DNA from: Thalassotalea ponticola
GTDB taxonomy: Bacteria; Pseudomonadota; Gammaproteobacteria; Enterobacterales; Alteromonadaceae
Assembly: GCF_041379045.1 (NCBI RefSeq)
Contig: NZ_CP166871.1
Coordinates: forward strand, 2,542,001-2,606,000
Length of the DNA: 64,000 bases
Reading direction: 5' to 3'
Position 1 is the first letter of the stretch, and each line of letters opens with the position of its first letter. Position numbers and translations under genes: made by a program. Shown piece by piece: positions 28,130 to 37,904 of the stretch. A model generated the notes under the pieces. It had not been told where the DNA came from and made no database searches. It was given only the letters and a program-made list of their open reading frames with translations.

Positions 28130-28310
28130 TACGCGATCTCTTAGTGTGTATAGTCAATTATTTGCTGTTGCATAATACGGCGAGGCACATCAGAAAGTGG
28201 CGGATGGAGAAAAGTTCCGCAACAAGGTATAAAACAGTCGCTATCGCCGCCAAACTTCAGAGTTCATAGACAAAAACGTTAAAACAGGTGTCAATACGCT
28301 AAACCATGCA

Positions 28311-28342
28311 TGCCTTAACTGTTATTTGTAACAGCTAAGGCA
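28311..28342. other. Hairpin between acs and aroF
   Basis: TGCCTTA-A-CTGTTA and TAACAG-C-TAAGGCA form a 14-position stem with one mismatch and a TTTG loop. It lies downstream of acs and upstream of aroF on their shared strand. Without a T tract it is not a clear intrinsic terminator; it may shape the acs 3' end. Confidence 0.5.
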
Positions 28343-28427
28343 TTAGCAAGCAATGGTTAAGTGGTAACTCTGCACTAACCAAAGTGCTTAGGCATAGAGT
28401 TAGGTTAGTACCAGTTTACCTTGTGAT

Positions 28428-30368
28428 TTAACGTATTAAACGCTTATCTATCAAGTCCGCTACCACACTCGGATCGGCGAGCGTTGTGGTATCGCCAAGA
28501 TCGTCGAGCTTATTTTCAGCGACTTTTCGCAAAATACGACGCATAATTTTACCGGAGCGAGTTTTCGGCAACCCTGGCGCGTATTGAATAAGATCTGGTT
28601 TAGAAAAACTACCGAGTTCATGTGCGACCAGATCCATTAATTCACTTGTCAGTTGCTCATTCGACTGTGCGCCCTTCATCAAGGTTACGTATGCGTATAC
28701 ACCTTGCCCCTTGATCTCGTGCGGATAGCCGACAACCGCAGCCTCAGACACTAATGGGTGTAATACTAACGCACTTTCTATTTCAGCGGTCCCCAAGCGA
28801 TGACCCGATACATTGAGCACATCATCTAGGCGTCCTAAAATCCAATAGTAACCATCGGAATCGCGCATTGCACCGTCTCCGGTAAAGTACACACCGTCGT
28901 ATTGACTGAAATAGGTTTGATAAAAGCGATCGTGGTTACCGTACACCGTGCGCATTTGCCCAGGCCAACTTCCACTCATCACTAGCGCGCCACGTCCTTC
29001 ACCTTCGACGATGACACCGTCTTTATCAATTATTTGCGGTTGAATACCAAAAAACGGTAAGCCTGCGGCACCGGGTTTCGTTGCGGTACACCCTGGCATC
29101 GAGGTAATTAATACACCGCCAGTTTCTGTTTGCCACCAGGTATCTACGATAGGACAACGCTCGTTACCAACCACTTTATAATACCAAAACCAGGCTTCTG
29201 GGTTAATCGGCTCTCCCACCGTACCTAACAAGCGCAGTGAAGACAGATCCTTGCTGGTGACATATTGATCCCCTGCGCCCATTAAGGCGCGAATCGCGGT
29301 AGGTGCTGTGTAGAATATATTCACCCGGTGTCGCTCCACCACATCCCAACACCTCGATTCATCAGGGTAATTTGGCACGCCTTCGAACACTAACGTCGTT
29401 GCGCCATTGGCAAGAGGCCCGTAAAACACATAACTGTGCCCGGTGATCCAACCGGCATCGGCAGTACACCAATAAATATCACCGTCGCGATAATCAAATA
29501 CGTATTTATGGGTCATCGCTGCATACAACAAGTAGCCACCACAGGTGTGTAACACCCCTTTAGGGGTACCGGTTGATCCCGATGTATAAAGGATAAACAA
29601 CGGGTCTTCTGCATCCATAGGCTCTGGCGGGCAGTGGGCATCGACCGTTTTCACAAGCTGTTGGTAACAAACATCAATGTTCTCATTCCAAGCTACATCT
29701 GCATCGCGATGATTAAACACCAATACCGTGTGCACATTCGGACAATCGGCAACAGCAGCATCAACACTGTCTTTGAGGGGGATTACCTTGCCGCCGCGTA
29801 TACCTTGGTCCGCGGTGATCACCACTTGACAATCAGCATCGAGAATACGCGATTTAATCGACTCACTGGAAAAGCCACCAAACACCACCGAATGGACAGC
29901 GCCGATACGAGCACAAGCAAGCATCGCGTAACCGGTTTCAGGGATCATTGGCATGTAAATACACACCCGATCACCTTTTTTTACGCCACGGGCTTTTAGC
30001 ACGTTAGCAAACTTACAAACCTCTTGGTGCAATTCGTTGTAGCTGATATGGCGAGTATCACCGGGTTCATCGCCTTCGAAAATAATCGCGGTCTGCTCGC
30101 CGCGCTTTGCTAAGTGACGATCGATACAATTGTGGCTCACATTGAGTTTACCGCCGGCAAACCACTTAATTTGTGCTTGCTGTAAGTCAATGTCGCTGAC
30201 CAGATCAAACGGTTCAAACCAATCTAAGTGTTTAACCGCTTGCTCGGCCCAAAAGGTATCGGGGTCGTCAAGTGATTGTTGATACATGGTTTGATAGGTG
30301 TCTGGGTCGAGATAGCTTTGCTTAGCCGCATCCGCTTTAATCGGATAAAATTTTTCTAGTGGTACCAT
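28428..30368 (-). CDS. acs: Acetyl-CoA synthetase (acetate-CoA ligase, AMP-forming)
   Basis: 646 residues activating acetate to acetyl-CoA via acetyl-AMP. ANL-superfamily motifs are present: the P-loop [15 protein letters not shown] (about residues 265-279), [40 protein letters not shown] and the C-terminal [13 protein letters not shown], whose lysine is the catalytic residue regulated by acetylation in this family. Length and N-terminal ACAS domain are standard. It is divergent from the M14 carboxypeptidase and stands alone. Confidence 0.97.
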   Translation of the reverse strand: MVPLEKFYPIKADAAKQSYLDPDTYQTMYQQSLDDPDTFWAEQAVKHLDWFEPFDLVSDIDLQQAQIKWFAGGKLNVSHNCIDRHLAKRGEQTAIIFEGDEPGDTRHISYNELHQEVCKFANVLKARGVKKGDRVCIYMPMIPETGYAMLACARIGAVHSVVFGGFSSESIKSRILDADCQVVITADQGIRGGKVIPLKDSVDAAVADCPNVHTVLVFNHRDADVAWNENIDVCYQQLVKTVDAHCPPEPMDAEDPLFILYTSGSTGTPKGVLHTCGGYLLYAAMTHKYVFDYRDGDIYWCTADAGWITGHSYVFYGPLANGATTLVFEGVPNYPDESRCWDVVERHRVNIFYTAPTAIRALMGAGDQYVTSKDLSSLRLLGTVGEPINPEAWFWYYKVVGNERCPIVDTWWQTETGGVLITSMPGCTATKPGAAGLPFFGIQPQIIDKDGVIVEGEGRGALVMSGSWPGQMRTVYGNHDRFYQTYFSQYDGVYFTGDGAMRDSDGYYWILGRLDDVLNVSGHRLGTAEIESALVLHPLVSEAAVVGYPHEIKGQGVYAYVTLMKGAQSNEQLTSELMDLVAHELGSFSKPDLIQYAPGLPKTRSGKIMRRILRKVAENKLDDLGDTTTLADPSVVADLIDKRLIR

Positions 30369-30673
30369 AACGGGGCCTGTTGTTCGCTTTTGTATTATTT
30401 ACGTTATTGTTTTTATTTCAATTTTATTATCAATGATAGTTATCGCTAACTTTTGCGCTGTTTGCAAGTATTTGCTTGCCATTACTCGCACGACGTATTG
30501 ACTAAATAAATAGCGCAATATGTTCTATTGCGCCGTGTTTTGGCTTACAAGCCCGAATTGCCAACAACCTCCACATAGGCTTTCCCTAAGGCGGGCAATA
30601 TCTTACGAGCAGCGGGTTACAACATCGGCAAATGTTGTTAGAGTGTAATGACTATCAAGTGGTAAGGTGCATT

Positions 30674-31852
30674 ATGAAATTATTGTTTAGACTCTGTTAC
30701 TTACTGTGTTTTTTTCAGGTAACAGCAGATGCCTGTGAAGCGGGCGGTATTAAGGTAAATACCGACTTTGACGGTGCGAGTTCCGCAAACCTTCTTACTG
30801 AGTGTATGATTGATATTGAAAATCAGCATATTCGCCTCACTTTCCAACCTGAAAACACGCCGATTAATAACAGTCCTTGGTATGCCTTTAAAATATCAAG
30901 TCAACAACCACAAAACGTAAGTGTCAAAATTTCGATTGTAAATGGTAGCCATCGCTATCATCCTAAGTACAGCGTTGATGGCAAACACTGGCTACCGTTA
31001 ACATTTACAACGTCAGATGAATACCTTGAGTTTAAGCTTCACTCTGCAAAACACCCCGTATGGTTGGCAGCTCAAGAACTGATAACAAACAACGATTATC
31101 ACCTCTGGGCAAAAGAACTAGCAACGCATTTTGATATCAAAACAAGCGTGCTTGGTTATTCGGTGCAGCAACGACCAATATTGAAACTGATCAGCGATAT
31201 ACCGCAATCAAATAAATGGGTTATCTTAGTCGGTCGCCAACACCCGCCGGAAGTGACCGGTGCTATGGCATTATTTAGCTTTGCTGAAACGCTGTTATCG
31301 ACCTCGACTTTGGCACAATCATTTCGTCGTGAACATAACATCATGATTTTGCCAAACATCAATCCAGACGGTGTCGCGCTGGGCTATTGGCGTCATAATG
31401 CCAATGGTGTCGATCTTAATCGCGACTGGCAAGCGTTTAAACAACCGGAAGTAAAGGCGGTTGACGATGCCTTGTCAGAACTAACAACCAAAGGCCACCA
31501 TATCGTTATGGCGGTAGATTTTCACTCCACCCATAACGATATTTTTTATACCATGCCGCACGATTACGGGATTAAACAACCTTATTTAGTTAAAAATTGG
31601 CTTAATTTGCTCGACTCAAAGTACGTCGACTTTAATGTTATCCAGCGTCCTGGGAACAATCCTGATCGCGGTGTGTTTAAGCAATATATCGCCGATACCT
31701 ATAAAGTGCACGCCATTACCTATGAGATGGGTGACCATACTGATAGAGCGTTTATCAAGCAATTTGCTGTTGATGCGGCAAACACCTTTATGCAGAGTAT
31801 GTTAACGGCACAGCACGATCAGCTACATCTAATAGCCAAACCCAACGACTAA
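30674..31852 (+). CDS. Secreted M14 zinc carboxypeptidase, cytosolic-carboxypeptidase (AGBL/CCP)-like
   Basis: 392 residues from the ATG at 30674 (AAGGTG 8 nt upstream); a signal peptide occupies about residues 1-20. An N-terminal beta-sandwich as in CCP-type M14 enzymes (NSPWYAFKISSQQPQNVSVKI) precedes the catalytic domain. Zinc ligands are His190 and Glu193 (GRQHPPEVTG) and His284 (DFHSTHND); the catalytic Glu is residue 351 (ITYEMGDH). Substrate-binding NPDG and NGVDLNRDW are present. It removes C-terminal residues from a peptide or peptide-like compound in the periplasm or outside. It converges on the DASS/TonB locus and may contribute to it. Confidence 0.88.
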   Translation: MKLLFRLCYLLCFFQVTADACEAGGIKVNTDFDGASSANLLTECMIDIENQHIRLTFQPENTPINNSPWYAFKISSQQPQNVSVKISIVNGSHRYHPKYSVDGKHWLPLTFTTSDEYLEFKLHSAKHPVWLAAQELITNNDYHLWAKELATHFDIKTSVLGYSVQQRPILKLISDIPQSNKWVILVGRQHPPEVTGAMALFSFAETLLSTSTLAQSFRREHNIMILPNINPDGVALGYWRHNANGVDLNRDWQAFKQPEVKAVDDALSELTTKGHHIVMAVDFHSTHNDIFYTMPHDYGIKQPYLVKNWLNLLDSKYVDFNVIQRPGNNPDRGVFKQYIADTYKVHAITYEMGDHTDRAFIKQFAVDAANTFMQSMLTAQHDQLHLIAKPND

Positions 31853-32187
31853 CAAGCAGACCTTGAACAGAGTGTTAGACACGGGCGAGTAGTGTTCGCG
31901 GTATAACCCGCGAGCGCGGGCGAATTATGAGCTTTGGAAAACCGTGCCAAAGCCGCCAAAGGAGGCCTGTGTTTGCCAAGGTGCGCGCCCGATAGTAGCG
32001 ATGAGCCACTTGCTAATTGGAGACGATGCAGTCTGAACCACAACGCGAGAAAATACATTTCACCGTAAAAAGTAAAAAGCTCAGAGTATTTTTACTCTGA
32101 GCTTTTTATCCGTGCCTAACGAGGTCACTGGCTTCGCCAATAACTGATGGCATTATTATACAGACTACAACCCGTTATCGAGTGTAT
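31853..32187. other. GC-rich structured intergenic region
   Basis: 335 bp between convergent genes. The left 220 bp are more GC-rich than surrounding spacers and contain a CCCGCG/CGCGGG hairpin (31907-31920) and several GCC/GGC-rich repeats, followed by a clear terminator. The minus-strand ORF at 31849-32058 has no family resemblance. I cannot name this element. Confidence 0.45.
32074..32107. terminator. Bidirectional intrinsic terminator
   Basis: 15-bp perfect stem AAAAAGCTCAGAGTA / TACTCTGAGCTTTTT with a TTTT loop, between the convergent M14 peptidase and DASS transporter genes. Confidence 0.92.
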
Positions 32188-33672
32188 CTACAGTAATATC
32201 AGTGGTGCCCACCAAACGGCAATTACGGTAATTAATAGCAAACCAATGATATTTAGCATCACCCCTGCTCGCACCATTTGCGGAATACTGAGCTTGCCTG
32301 AAGAAAACACAATGGCATTAGGTGGGGTCGCAACCGGTAGCATAAATGCGCAACTTGCAGCTAAGGTGATTGGCACACACAACAACAACGGGTTGATGTC
32401 ACCTTGAACAGCAATGGCTCCCATCACCGGTAAAAAGGTTGCCGTGGTCGCTAAGTTACTGGTTATTTCCGTCAAAAATATGACTAAACCCGTTGCCGCA
32501 ATAATCAATATAACCACGCTCCAGAGCGCGATAGGTGAAATACTCTCACCTAGCCACAGTGCTAACCCAGATGATGAGAACGCCGACGCTAAGCTTAAAC
32601 CGCCGCCAAACAAGACCAATACGCCCCATGGCAAGCGATTAACATCATGCCATGTCATCAATTGAGCCTGAGATTGAGAGCCACTGGGCAAAATAAATAA
32701 CACCATAGCGGCAGCCATCACAATACCTGCGTCGGATAGACCTTCAATATTAAAGTAGCTGGTCAGCGGGCGCCGCAACATCCACAATACCACCACGAGG
32801 CTAAATACTATTGCAACGCGCTTCTCCGGCGCTGACATTGGCCCGAGTTCAGCCTTCAACGATTTGATATGCGCGTTCACTTTATCATTTGCCGGAATCG
32901 CCACGCGATATAAAACCCGAGTTAATGCCCACCAACAAATAGGCAGCATGACAACCATCACAGGCACGCCAACTAGCATCCAACGAGCGAATGATACTTC
33001 GATACCGTAATTATCAACCAAAAATGCCGCTAAAAGAGCATTCGGAGGCGTACCTACCAAGGTCGCTAAACCGCCAATGGTGGCGGCATAGGCCAAGCCA
33101 AGTAATATCGCGATTTGAAATTGGGCTTTTTGCTTATCAGACAGCTGCGGGGTATTTTCGATAATCACCGTTGCAACAGATAACGCGATAGGCATGAGCA
33201 TCATTGTCGTTGAAGTGTTGGTCATCCACATCGATAACAGCGCGGCAACAACCATAAAACCGAGAATGAGCTTGCGTCCATCAGTACCCGTTTTTTCCAA
33301 AATTAACAAGGCAATTCGCTTGTGTAAATTCCAGCGCTCTACCGCTAGCGCCAAAATAAAGGCACCTAGAAATAAATAAATGATCGGATTTGAGTATGGC
33401 GCAGCGGCCTCTTTAAGCGAGGCTATATCTAGCATTTCAAATGTTACTATGGGTAAAAAGGCCGTAATCGGCACCGGCACCGCTTCGGTTGACCACCACG
33501 TGGCCATCCACAAAGCTACGCCGGCGGTATTCCACGCCACAGGTGACATGGTGGTTTGAGTATCTGCGCTAAGCATCATCAAAACAAAAAACAAAGGCCC
33601 GAGTACGAGGCCATAATTTTGATAATTAGCGCGTTCAGCTGAATACGCTAGATGGGTAATTTTTTCGGTCAT
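32188..33672 (-). CDS. DASS/SLC13-family sodium:dicarboxylate (or sulfate) symporter
   Basis: 494 residues from the ATG at 33672; an upstream TTG would add eight residues. About 11-12 membrane helices. DASS hallmarks are present: ATWWSTEAVPVPITAFLP, FLGAFILALAVERW, the first SNT-like motif in MWMTNTSTTMMLMPIALSV, LVGTPPNA, and the second in FLTEITSNLATTATFLPVMGAIA. The family imports succinate, fumarate, malate, citrate or sulfate with sodium. It is the last gene after the TonB receptor on the same strand, so import of a dicarboxylate made in the periplasm is likely. Confidence 0.9.
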   Translation of the reverse strand: MTEKITHLAYSAERANYQNYGLVLGPLFFVLMMLSADTQTTMSPVAWNTAGVALWMATWWSTEAVPVPITAFLPIVTFEMLDIASLKEAAAPYSNPIIYLFLGAFILALAVERWNLHKRIALLILEKTGTDGRKLILGFMVVAALLSMWMTNTSTTMMLMPIALSVATVIIENTPQLSDKQKAQFQIAILLGLAYAATIGGLATLVGTPPNALLAAFLVDNYGIEVSFARWMLVGVPVMVVMLPICWWALTRVLYRVAIPANDKVNAHIKSLKAELGPMSAPEKRVAIVFSLVVVLWMLRRPLTSYFNIEGLSDAGIVMAAAMVLFILPSGSQSQAQLMTWHDVNRLPWGVLVLFGGGLSLASAFSSSGLALWLGESISPIALWSVVILIIAATGLVIFLTEITSNLATTATFLPVMGAIAVQGDINPLLLCVPITLAASCAFMLPVATPPNAIVFSSGKLSIPQMVRAGVMLNIIGLLLITVIAVWWAPLILL

Positions 33673-33696
33673 ATGAAACACCAATGGAAATAACAA

Positions 33697-33717
33697 TCAG
33701 GCTCCACAGGAGCCTGA
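33697..33717. other. Intercistronic hairpin between TonB receptor and DASS transporter
   Basis: TCAGGCTCC, loop ACA, GGAGCCTGA form a 9-bp stem in the 62-bp gap. On the minus strand it is followed by ATTGTTATTT, a poor U-tract, so it may be a leaky terminator or a processing/stability hairpin setting different levels for the two genes. Confidence 0.6.
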
Positions 33718-33734
33718 TTTAACGGAGAGAATGG

Positions 33735-36700
33735 TTAAAATGCCGCTTTAACTTCTACGTAGTAACCACGACCATAATCATTATGGGCATCTGAGAAGAA
33801 GCCAAAGTAACGGTCGGCAAGAGGTGCTCTCTCATCGGTTAAGTTGTTAATACCAAACCGAATTCGCGAATCAACTCCTGATACGGCAAATTTATAATCA
33901 ATACTGGTGTTATATGTGGTCATTGATGGAATCACATAACGCGTTTCATCAGCAAGGGTCAGTGAGCTTTGATAAAAGCTGCCGATCTTGAACATATTTA
34001 ATGAAAAGCCCCAGTTATCATTATACCAGCGGAATTTCGCTGAATGGCGTTCATCTTGATTGCCATCTTTGCCAACGAGGTCGGCAAAACCGTCAACAGG
34101 GTAATTCGCAGGCAACAGACCAGAAGCTTGAGCATCAACTAAACGCTGTGCCAAACCACCTGCTTTTTGCTCATACTTATCTAAGAATGCGCCGTTGTAT
34201 TTAAAGTCAAACGTACCAAACTCAGTATCGATATTGTAATACACGCCAATATCGTGACCTTTTACCGTGCGCTTATCGAGATTCGCGTACTGATCGTTAA
34301 CAAATTTTATCGGACCTGCGGCGCAAATGCCCGCCGCTTGATAAAATTCAGCTTCACCATCATCAACCGCTTCGCGCTGAACCGCATCGTTAAATCCAGC
34401 GGTGTCACAACCTTGGTTGCCTTGTTCTAAACGGTACACTAGATCTAACAAGGTGTGATTCTCTTCACCGAACAAACCGATGGTATCTTCTTTTTCAATT
34501 GACCAGTAATCTAAGCTCAGCGTTAAGTTTGCTGTCGGTGTCCACACTAAACCAATTGAGGTGTTTTCAGATTGCTCTGGTTTTAATTGATCGCTACCTT
34601 GCGCGGTACGCTGAATAGAATTACTGCAATCAAGAGTATCTTGTTCCGGGTCGCCACCAAAATCGGCTGCGTATTGACACACCCAGTCGTTGCGCGTGTT
34701 GGTACGCGATACGATATCCTCGTTTACGGTTACCAAATTTGGCGCGCGAAATGCTTCAGACCAAGAGCCTCTCACTAAGACTTGCTCAAGTGGGCGATAA
34801 CCAAACGCAAACTTACCAACCGTCGCGCTATCATCGATATCGTCAAAGTCTTCATGACGCAGGGCAACTTGCACATCTAAGTTTTCTAATACCGGAACTT
34901 GTAACTCGGTAAATAATGACCAGACTTGGCGTTCGCCTTGATTATCTGGGGTTGGGCTTGAATTGACCACATCAGAAACAAATGGGTAAGTATCACCTTC
35001 ACCGTCGGTAAAGGTTATGGTACCGTCTAAGCGATCATCGCGATCATCTTTAAACGTTTCTTCGCGCCACTCAAAGCCGGCAACAAACGCAACCGAGCCC
35101 GCTGGTAATTCGAATAAGTCAAAGTTCGAAAATTTGAAATCAAACGTGGTAAGTTCGGTTTCGCTGATCCGTTTAACATCAATCAAGGCGCGTTCAATAT
35201 TGCTGTTCACGCCACCTGAGAATGGGTTATAAGCAGCTTCAGTGGGGTCATTCAACGCCTCTTGCATCAAGTTATTTGATACCCTATTGCGGGTAATATC
35301 TTGTTTTTCCGCTTTTGAATAAGACACCGCTGTTTCCCAGTCCCAATCGCCAACCATACCGCGCAAGCCTTGCAAAAGGCGATAGGTTTTACCATCGTTA
35401 TCAACAATCCGCGGTACCTCTGCAAAGCGATAATTGTCAATCAGTAAGTCAAAACCTTCTTCTGGAAAATCACCGGTTAGCTCGCTAGGTAAGCGATTAG
35501 GCGACCCTGCCACACCAAATGGGTTGTAGTAATTCTCCGCCGGTACCAATAACTTAGAGCTTGAAAATGAGGCCGTTGGATGACGGTACATATTGGTTTC
35601 TGATTTATAGTAGGATAATTCGGTAAAGCTCTCCATACCGTTGTCTAATTGATGATTAACAAATACGAAGGTGTTATAGCGTTGTAGATCAGAACGTAAA
35701 TCCCTATTTTCATTTAAGTTATATCGGTAAGTTCCTTGACCATCTTCAGCAGCACATGTGGTTTCATTAATCACATACTGACAGCGTTCATCACCAATTG
35801 GGTAGGTTTCAAATTCACCGCGTGAGTCAACGAGGCCGTTATCATCTAAGTCGCCTTCATTGTTGGGAACAATGTCAAATTGACCAAAGTTTGAATTGGC
35901 GCTGTTGTTGCGAAAACGGGTATCGCCAAACCACAAGGAGTCTTCAGATAAACGATAGCGAAAATCCGAATCAGCCCAGCGTTCGTCGTCTTGTGAATTT
36001 ATGCGATCGCGATCGTATAAATTGACGAAAGCGCTAATATTGGTTTTGCCACCATTGAAGGTTTTACCCGCTTCTAATGTAAAACTTTGACTACCGCGAT
36101 CAAAATTATCGTATTCAAAGCCTTTAACTTTTACCGTTACGCCTTCAAAGTCTTTTTTAAGTACGTGGTTAACGACACCTGCAACTGCGTCAGCACCGTA
36201 AATCGCAGACGCACCATCACGTAACACCTCAACTTGCTGTAAACCAACAACCGGTATGGTATTTGAGTTAACCGAATTTACCGGAACAAAACTACCGCCA
36301 ACCTCTTCTGTTTGATACGATGCTGAGTTGACTAAGCGACGGCCATTGAGCAATACCAGGGTATTGCCCGTGCCCAAGTTACGCAAGTTAAACGCACCAA
36401 TATCACCGCGAGCAGAGTTCACACCCCCGGAAATATTTTCCGCTTCGTTAAAGAAGTTTTGACCATTTTCCGGGATCAAGCTGAGTAACTCATCCCCTGA
36501 GTCGACGCCCATTGTTTCAATATCATCACTGTTAATCACTGATACTGCGAGCGCTTCACTGATAGCACCACCGCGAATTTGGCTACCAACCACGGTTATT
36601 TTTTCAAGATCTTGTTGAGATTCGGTTGATTGTTGTTCAGCTGTCGCTGTCGACATGTGTAACGCCGTACTGAGCAGTACAGCATTTCGAATCGAAGTTG

Positions 36701-36737
36701 TTAACTTCGAATATTGGAATGACGTATTTCGAGACAT
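33735..36737 (-). CDS. TonB-dependent outer-membrane receptor, 1000 residues
   Basis: A signal sequence (about 1-33) is followed by a TonB-box-like KITVVGSQI (about 46-54), a plug domain (IETMGVDSGDELLSLIPENGQ, NTLVLLNGRRLV, QVEVLRDGASAIYGADAVAGVVNHVLK) and a long 22-strand barrel ending in FGRGYYVEVKAAF-type C-terminal aromatic residue. It resembles the large omp-type receptors of marine bacteria for carbohydrates, peptides or other polymers. No STN signalling extension is present between signal peptide and TonB box. A good AGGGGAG ribosome site precedes the ATG. The ligand is unknown. Confidence 0.92.
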   Translation of the reverse strand: MSRNTSFQYSKLTTSIRNAVLLSTALHMSTATAEQQSTESQQDLEKITVVGSQIRGGAISEALAVSVINSDDIETMGVDSGDELLSLIPENGQNFFNEAENISGGVNSARGDIGAFNLRNLGTGNTLVLLNGRRLVNSASYQTEEVGGSFVPVNSVNSNTIPVVGLQQVEVLRDGASAIYGADAVAGVVNHVLKKDFEGVTVKVKGFEYDNFDRGSQSFTLEAGKTFNGGKTNISAFVNLYDRDRINSQDDERWADSDFRYRLSEDSLWFGDTRFRNNSANSNFGQFDIVPNNEGDLDDNGLVDSRGEFETYPIGDERCQYVINETTCAAEDGQGTYRYNLNENRDLRSDLQRYNTFVFVNHQLDNGMESFTELSYYKSETNMYRHPTASFSSSKLLVPAENYYNPFGVAGSPNRLPSELTGDFPEEGFDLLIDNYRFAEVPRIVDNDGKTYRLLQGLRGMVGDWDWETAVSYSKAEKQDITRNRVSNNLMQEALNDPTEAAYNPFSGGVNSNIERALIDVKRISETELTTFDFKFSNFDLFELPAGSVAFVAGFEWREETFKDDRDDRLDGTITFTDGEGDTYPFVSDVVNSSPTPDNQGERQVWSLFTELQVPVLENLDVQVALRHEDFDDIDDSATVGKFAFGYRPLEQVLVRGSWSEAFRAPNLVTVNEDIVSRTNTRNDWVCQYAADFGGDPEQDTLDCSNSIQRTAQGSDQLKPEQSENTSIGLVWTPTANLTLSLDYWSIEKEDTIGLFGEENHTLLDLVYRLEQGNQGCDTAGFNDAVQREAVDDGEAEFYQAAGICAAGPIKFVNDQYANLDKRTVKGHDIGVYYNIDTEFGTFDFKYNGAFLDKYEQKAGGLAQRLVDAQASGLLPANYPVDGFADLVGKDGNQDERHSAKFRWYNDNWGFSLNMFKIGSFYQSSLTLADETRYVIPSMTTYNTSIDYKFAVSGVDSRIRFGINNLTDERAPLADRYFGFFSDAHNDYGRGYYVEVKAAF

Positions 36738-36883
36738 AGCTCTCCCCTGTGAATTTTTCGTTATTATTTTTTTATGGACAGCATAGCCATCAGGCTTTTA
36801 TCCAATTAACGTAGACGTATCAACGACTAATTCCCCCTATAGGGTGTTTGAATATTTTTCAATCAGTTAGGATGTGGCTGATC

Positions 36884-37243
36884 TCACAGTGCTGCGAGCG
36901 CACCAATTAGACACAGTACTAAACTAATAGTGGCGTAAGTTGGATAGCGACTATTGCTGTGTGTTGGCTGTTGCTGCGGCTCTGTAGACTCCACAGAAAC
37001 GTGTGGCTGATTATTAAACGCCAGTAACGATAGTGCATCGCCATCGCCAAAATGTGACTTGGCCCAAAATTCTGACAATTCTTCGAAAGCCCATAAATGT
37101 GTTGGGTCTTGCTCAATCCACAACTGAAATTTCTGATGTTGCTGTTGCGTTACCTGATCAGAGTCAAATATCGCAATCCAAGTCATTGCTTGATCCGCAA
37201 TCTCATCAGGAACACCGATAACTAGCCATTCTTCTAACGACAC
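36884..37243 (-). CDS. Short FecR-type anti-sigma factor (DUF4880 domain plus one membrane helix)
   Basis: 119 residues. The N-terminal 65 residues form the FecR N-terminal domain (EIADQAMTWIAIF, FQLWIEQDPTHLWAFEELSEFW), which binds the sigma factor in the cytoplasm. A Gln/Ser-rich linker follows, and the protein ends right after one hydrophobic helix (YATISLVLCLIGALAAL). The periplasmic FecR domain, normally about 200 residues, is absent. The start overlaps the sigma stop by one base. The stop is genuine in this sequence, and no continuing FecR frame is evident in the 146 bp before the receptor gene. Confidence 0.82.
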   Translation of the reverse strand: MSLEEWLVIGVPDEIADQAMTWIAIFDSDQVTQQQHQKFQLWIEQDPTHLWAFEELSEFWAKSHFGDGDALSLLAFNNQPHVSVESTEPQQQPTHSNSRYPTYATISLVLCLIGALAAL

Positions 37244-37830
37244 TAAGAGACCTTTTTACTGGTTACCTTGTTTTGTGCACGGGCGTTATTAACTTCCTGC
37301 TTATAATGGTTGAAGATAAATTTACGGCATCGTTTGAGCGCTTGGCTAATGTGGTTTTCAACAGTCTTGGTTGATATTGACAGAATCTGAGAAATTTCGG
37401 CGTGACTTTTATGTTCGAGCTTGCGCATCATAAATACTTGTTTACAGGCGGGTGGCAGCGTATCAATGGCTTGCATCAATAATTGCTGTTGCTGTTGTTG
37501 CTTTAGTTGTTCCTCTGTATCCAGCTGTTCCAATCGAAGTGCATCAGCATCGTACACGGCGCGCAAAGACGAACTAATAACATTGTAATGACGTAGTTTG
37601 CTAATCGCCGTATTTCTTGCCATTCGAAACAGTAACGCCTTAGGATAGGTTATTTGCTTACCGCTGTTAACCATTTCCAAAAGTTTCAAATAACACTCTT
37701 GCATCACGTCTCGCGCATCATCCTTATTCAGGATAGACATTAATGATGAGAGCAAAGCCGGCTCGACTTGCTTTATCAGCTGCTCAAGCCGTACTTCACC
37801 TTTATCACGCTTACCCATTTTATTTAACAT
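37243..37830 (-). CDS. ECF (FecI-like) RNA polymerase sigma factor
   Basis: 195 residues with region 2 (DDARDVMQECYLKLLEM, YPKALLFRMARNTAISKLR) and region 4 (LPPACKQVFMMRKLEHKSHAEISQILSISTKTVENHISQALKRCR), separated by a Gln-rich linker. FecI-type sigma factors turn on a neighbouring TonB receptor when released by the anti-sigma. Gene order sigma, anti-sigma, receptor matches, so the receptor and DASS genes are the likely targets. Confidence 0.92.
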   Translation of the reverse strand: MLNKMGKRDKGEVRLEQLIKQVEPALLSSLMSILNKDDARDVMQECYLKLLEMVNSGKQITYPKALLFRMARNTAISKLRHYNVISSSLRAVYDADALRLEQLDTEEQLKQQQQQQLLMQAIDTLPPACKQVFMMRKLEHKSHAEISQILSISTKTVENHISQALKRCRKFIFNHYKQEVNNARAQNKVTSKKVS

Positions 37831-37853
37831 TCTTATTATTATCAGCTAGTTAA

Positions 37854-37880
37854 AAACACTAAAACAAGGCCGTAGTGTTT
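37854..37880. terminator. Weak hairpin between lyase and sigma genes
   Basis: AAACACTA and TAGTGTTT form an 8-bp stem around an 11-base loop in the 74-bp gap. On the minus strand TTTTTAAC follows, so partial termination after the lyase gene is possible. Confidence 0.45.
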
Positions 37881-37904
37881 CTTTATCTGCTCTATATTGA
37901 CAAA

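Noticed and set aside
31849..32058. 69-codon minus-strand ORF downstream of the M14 gene
   Set aside because: No homology-like features, overlaps the M14 stop region, and is explained by high GC content.
31871..32121. Integron attC site (GTTAGAC and GCCTAAC core-like heptamers)
   Set aside because: The two heptamers are in the wrong order and about 240 bp apart, with no cassette structure.
36780..36860. ECF-type promoter before the TonB receptor
   Set aside because: GGAATT and CGTCTA elements are visible on the minus strand, but their spacing is about 12 bp, too short for a FecI-type promoter.
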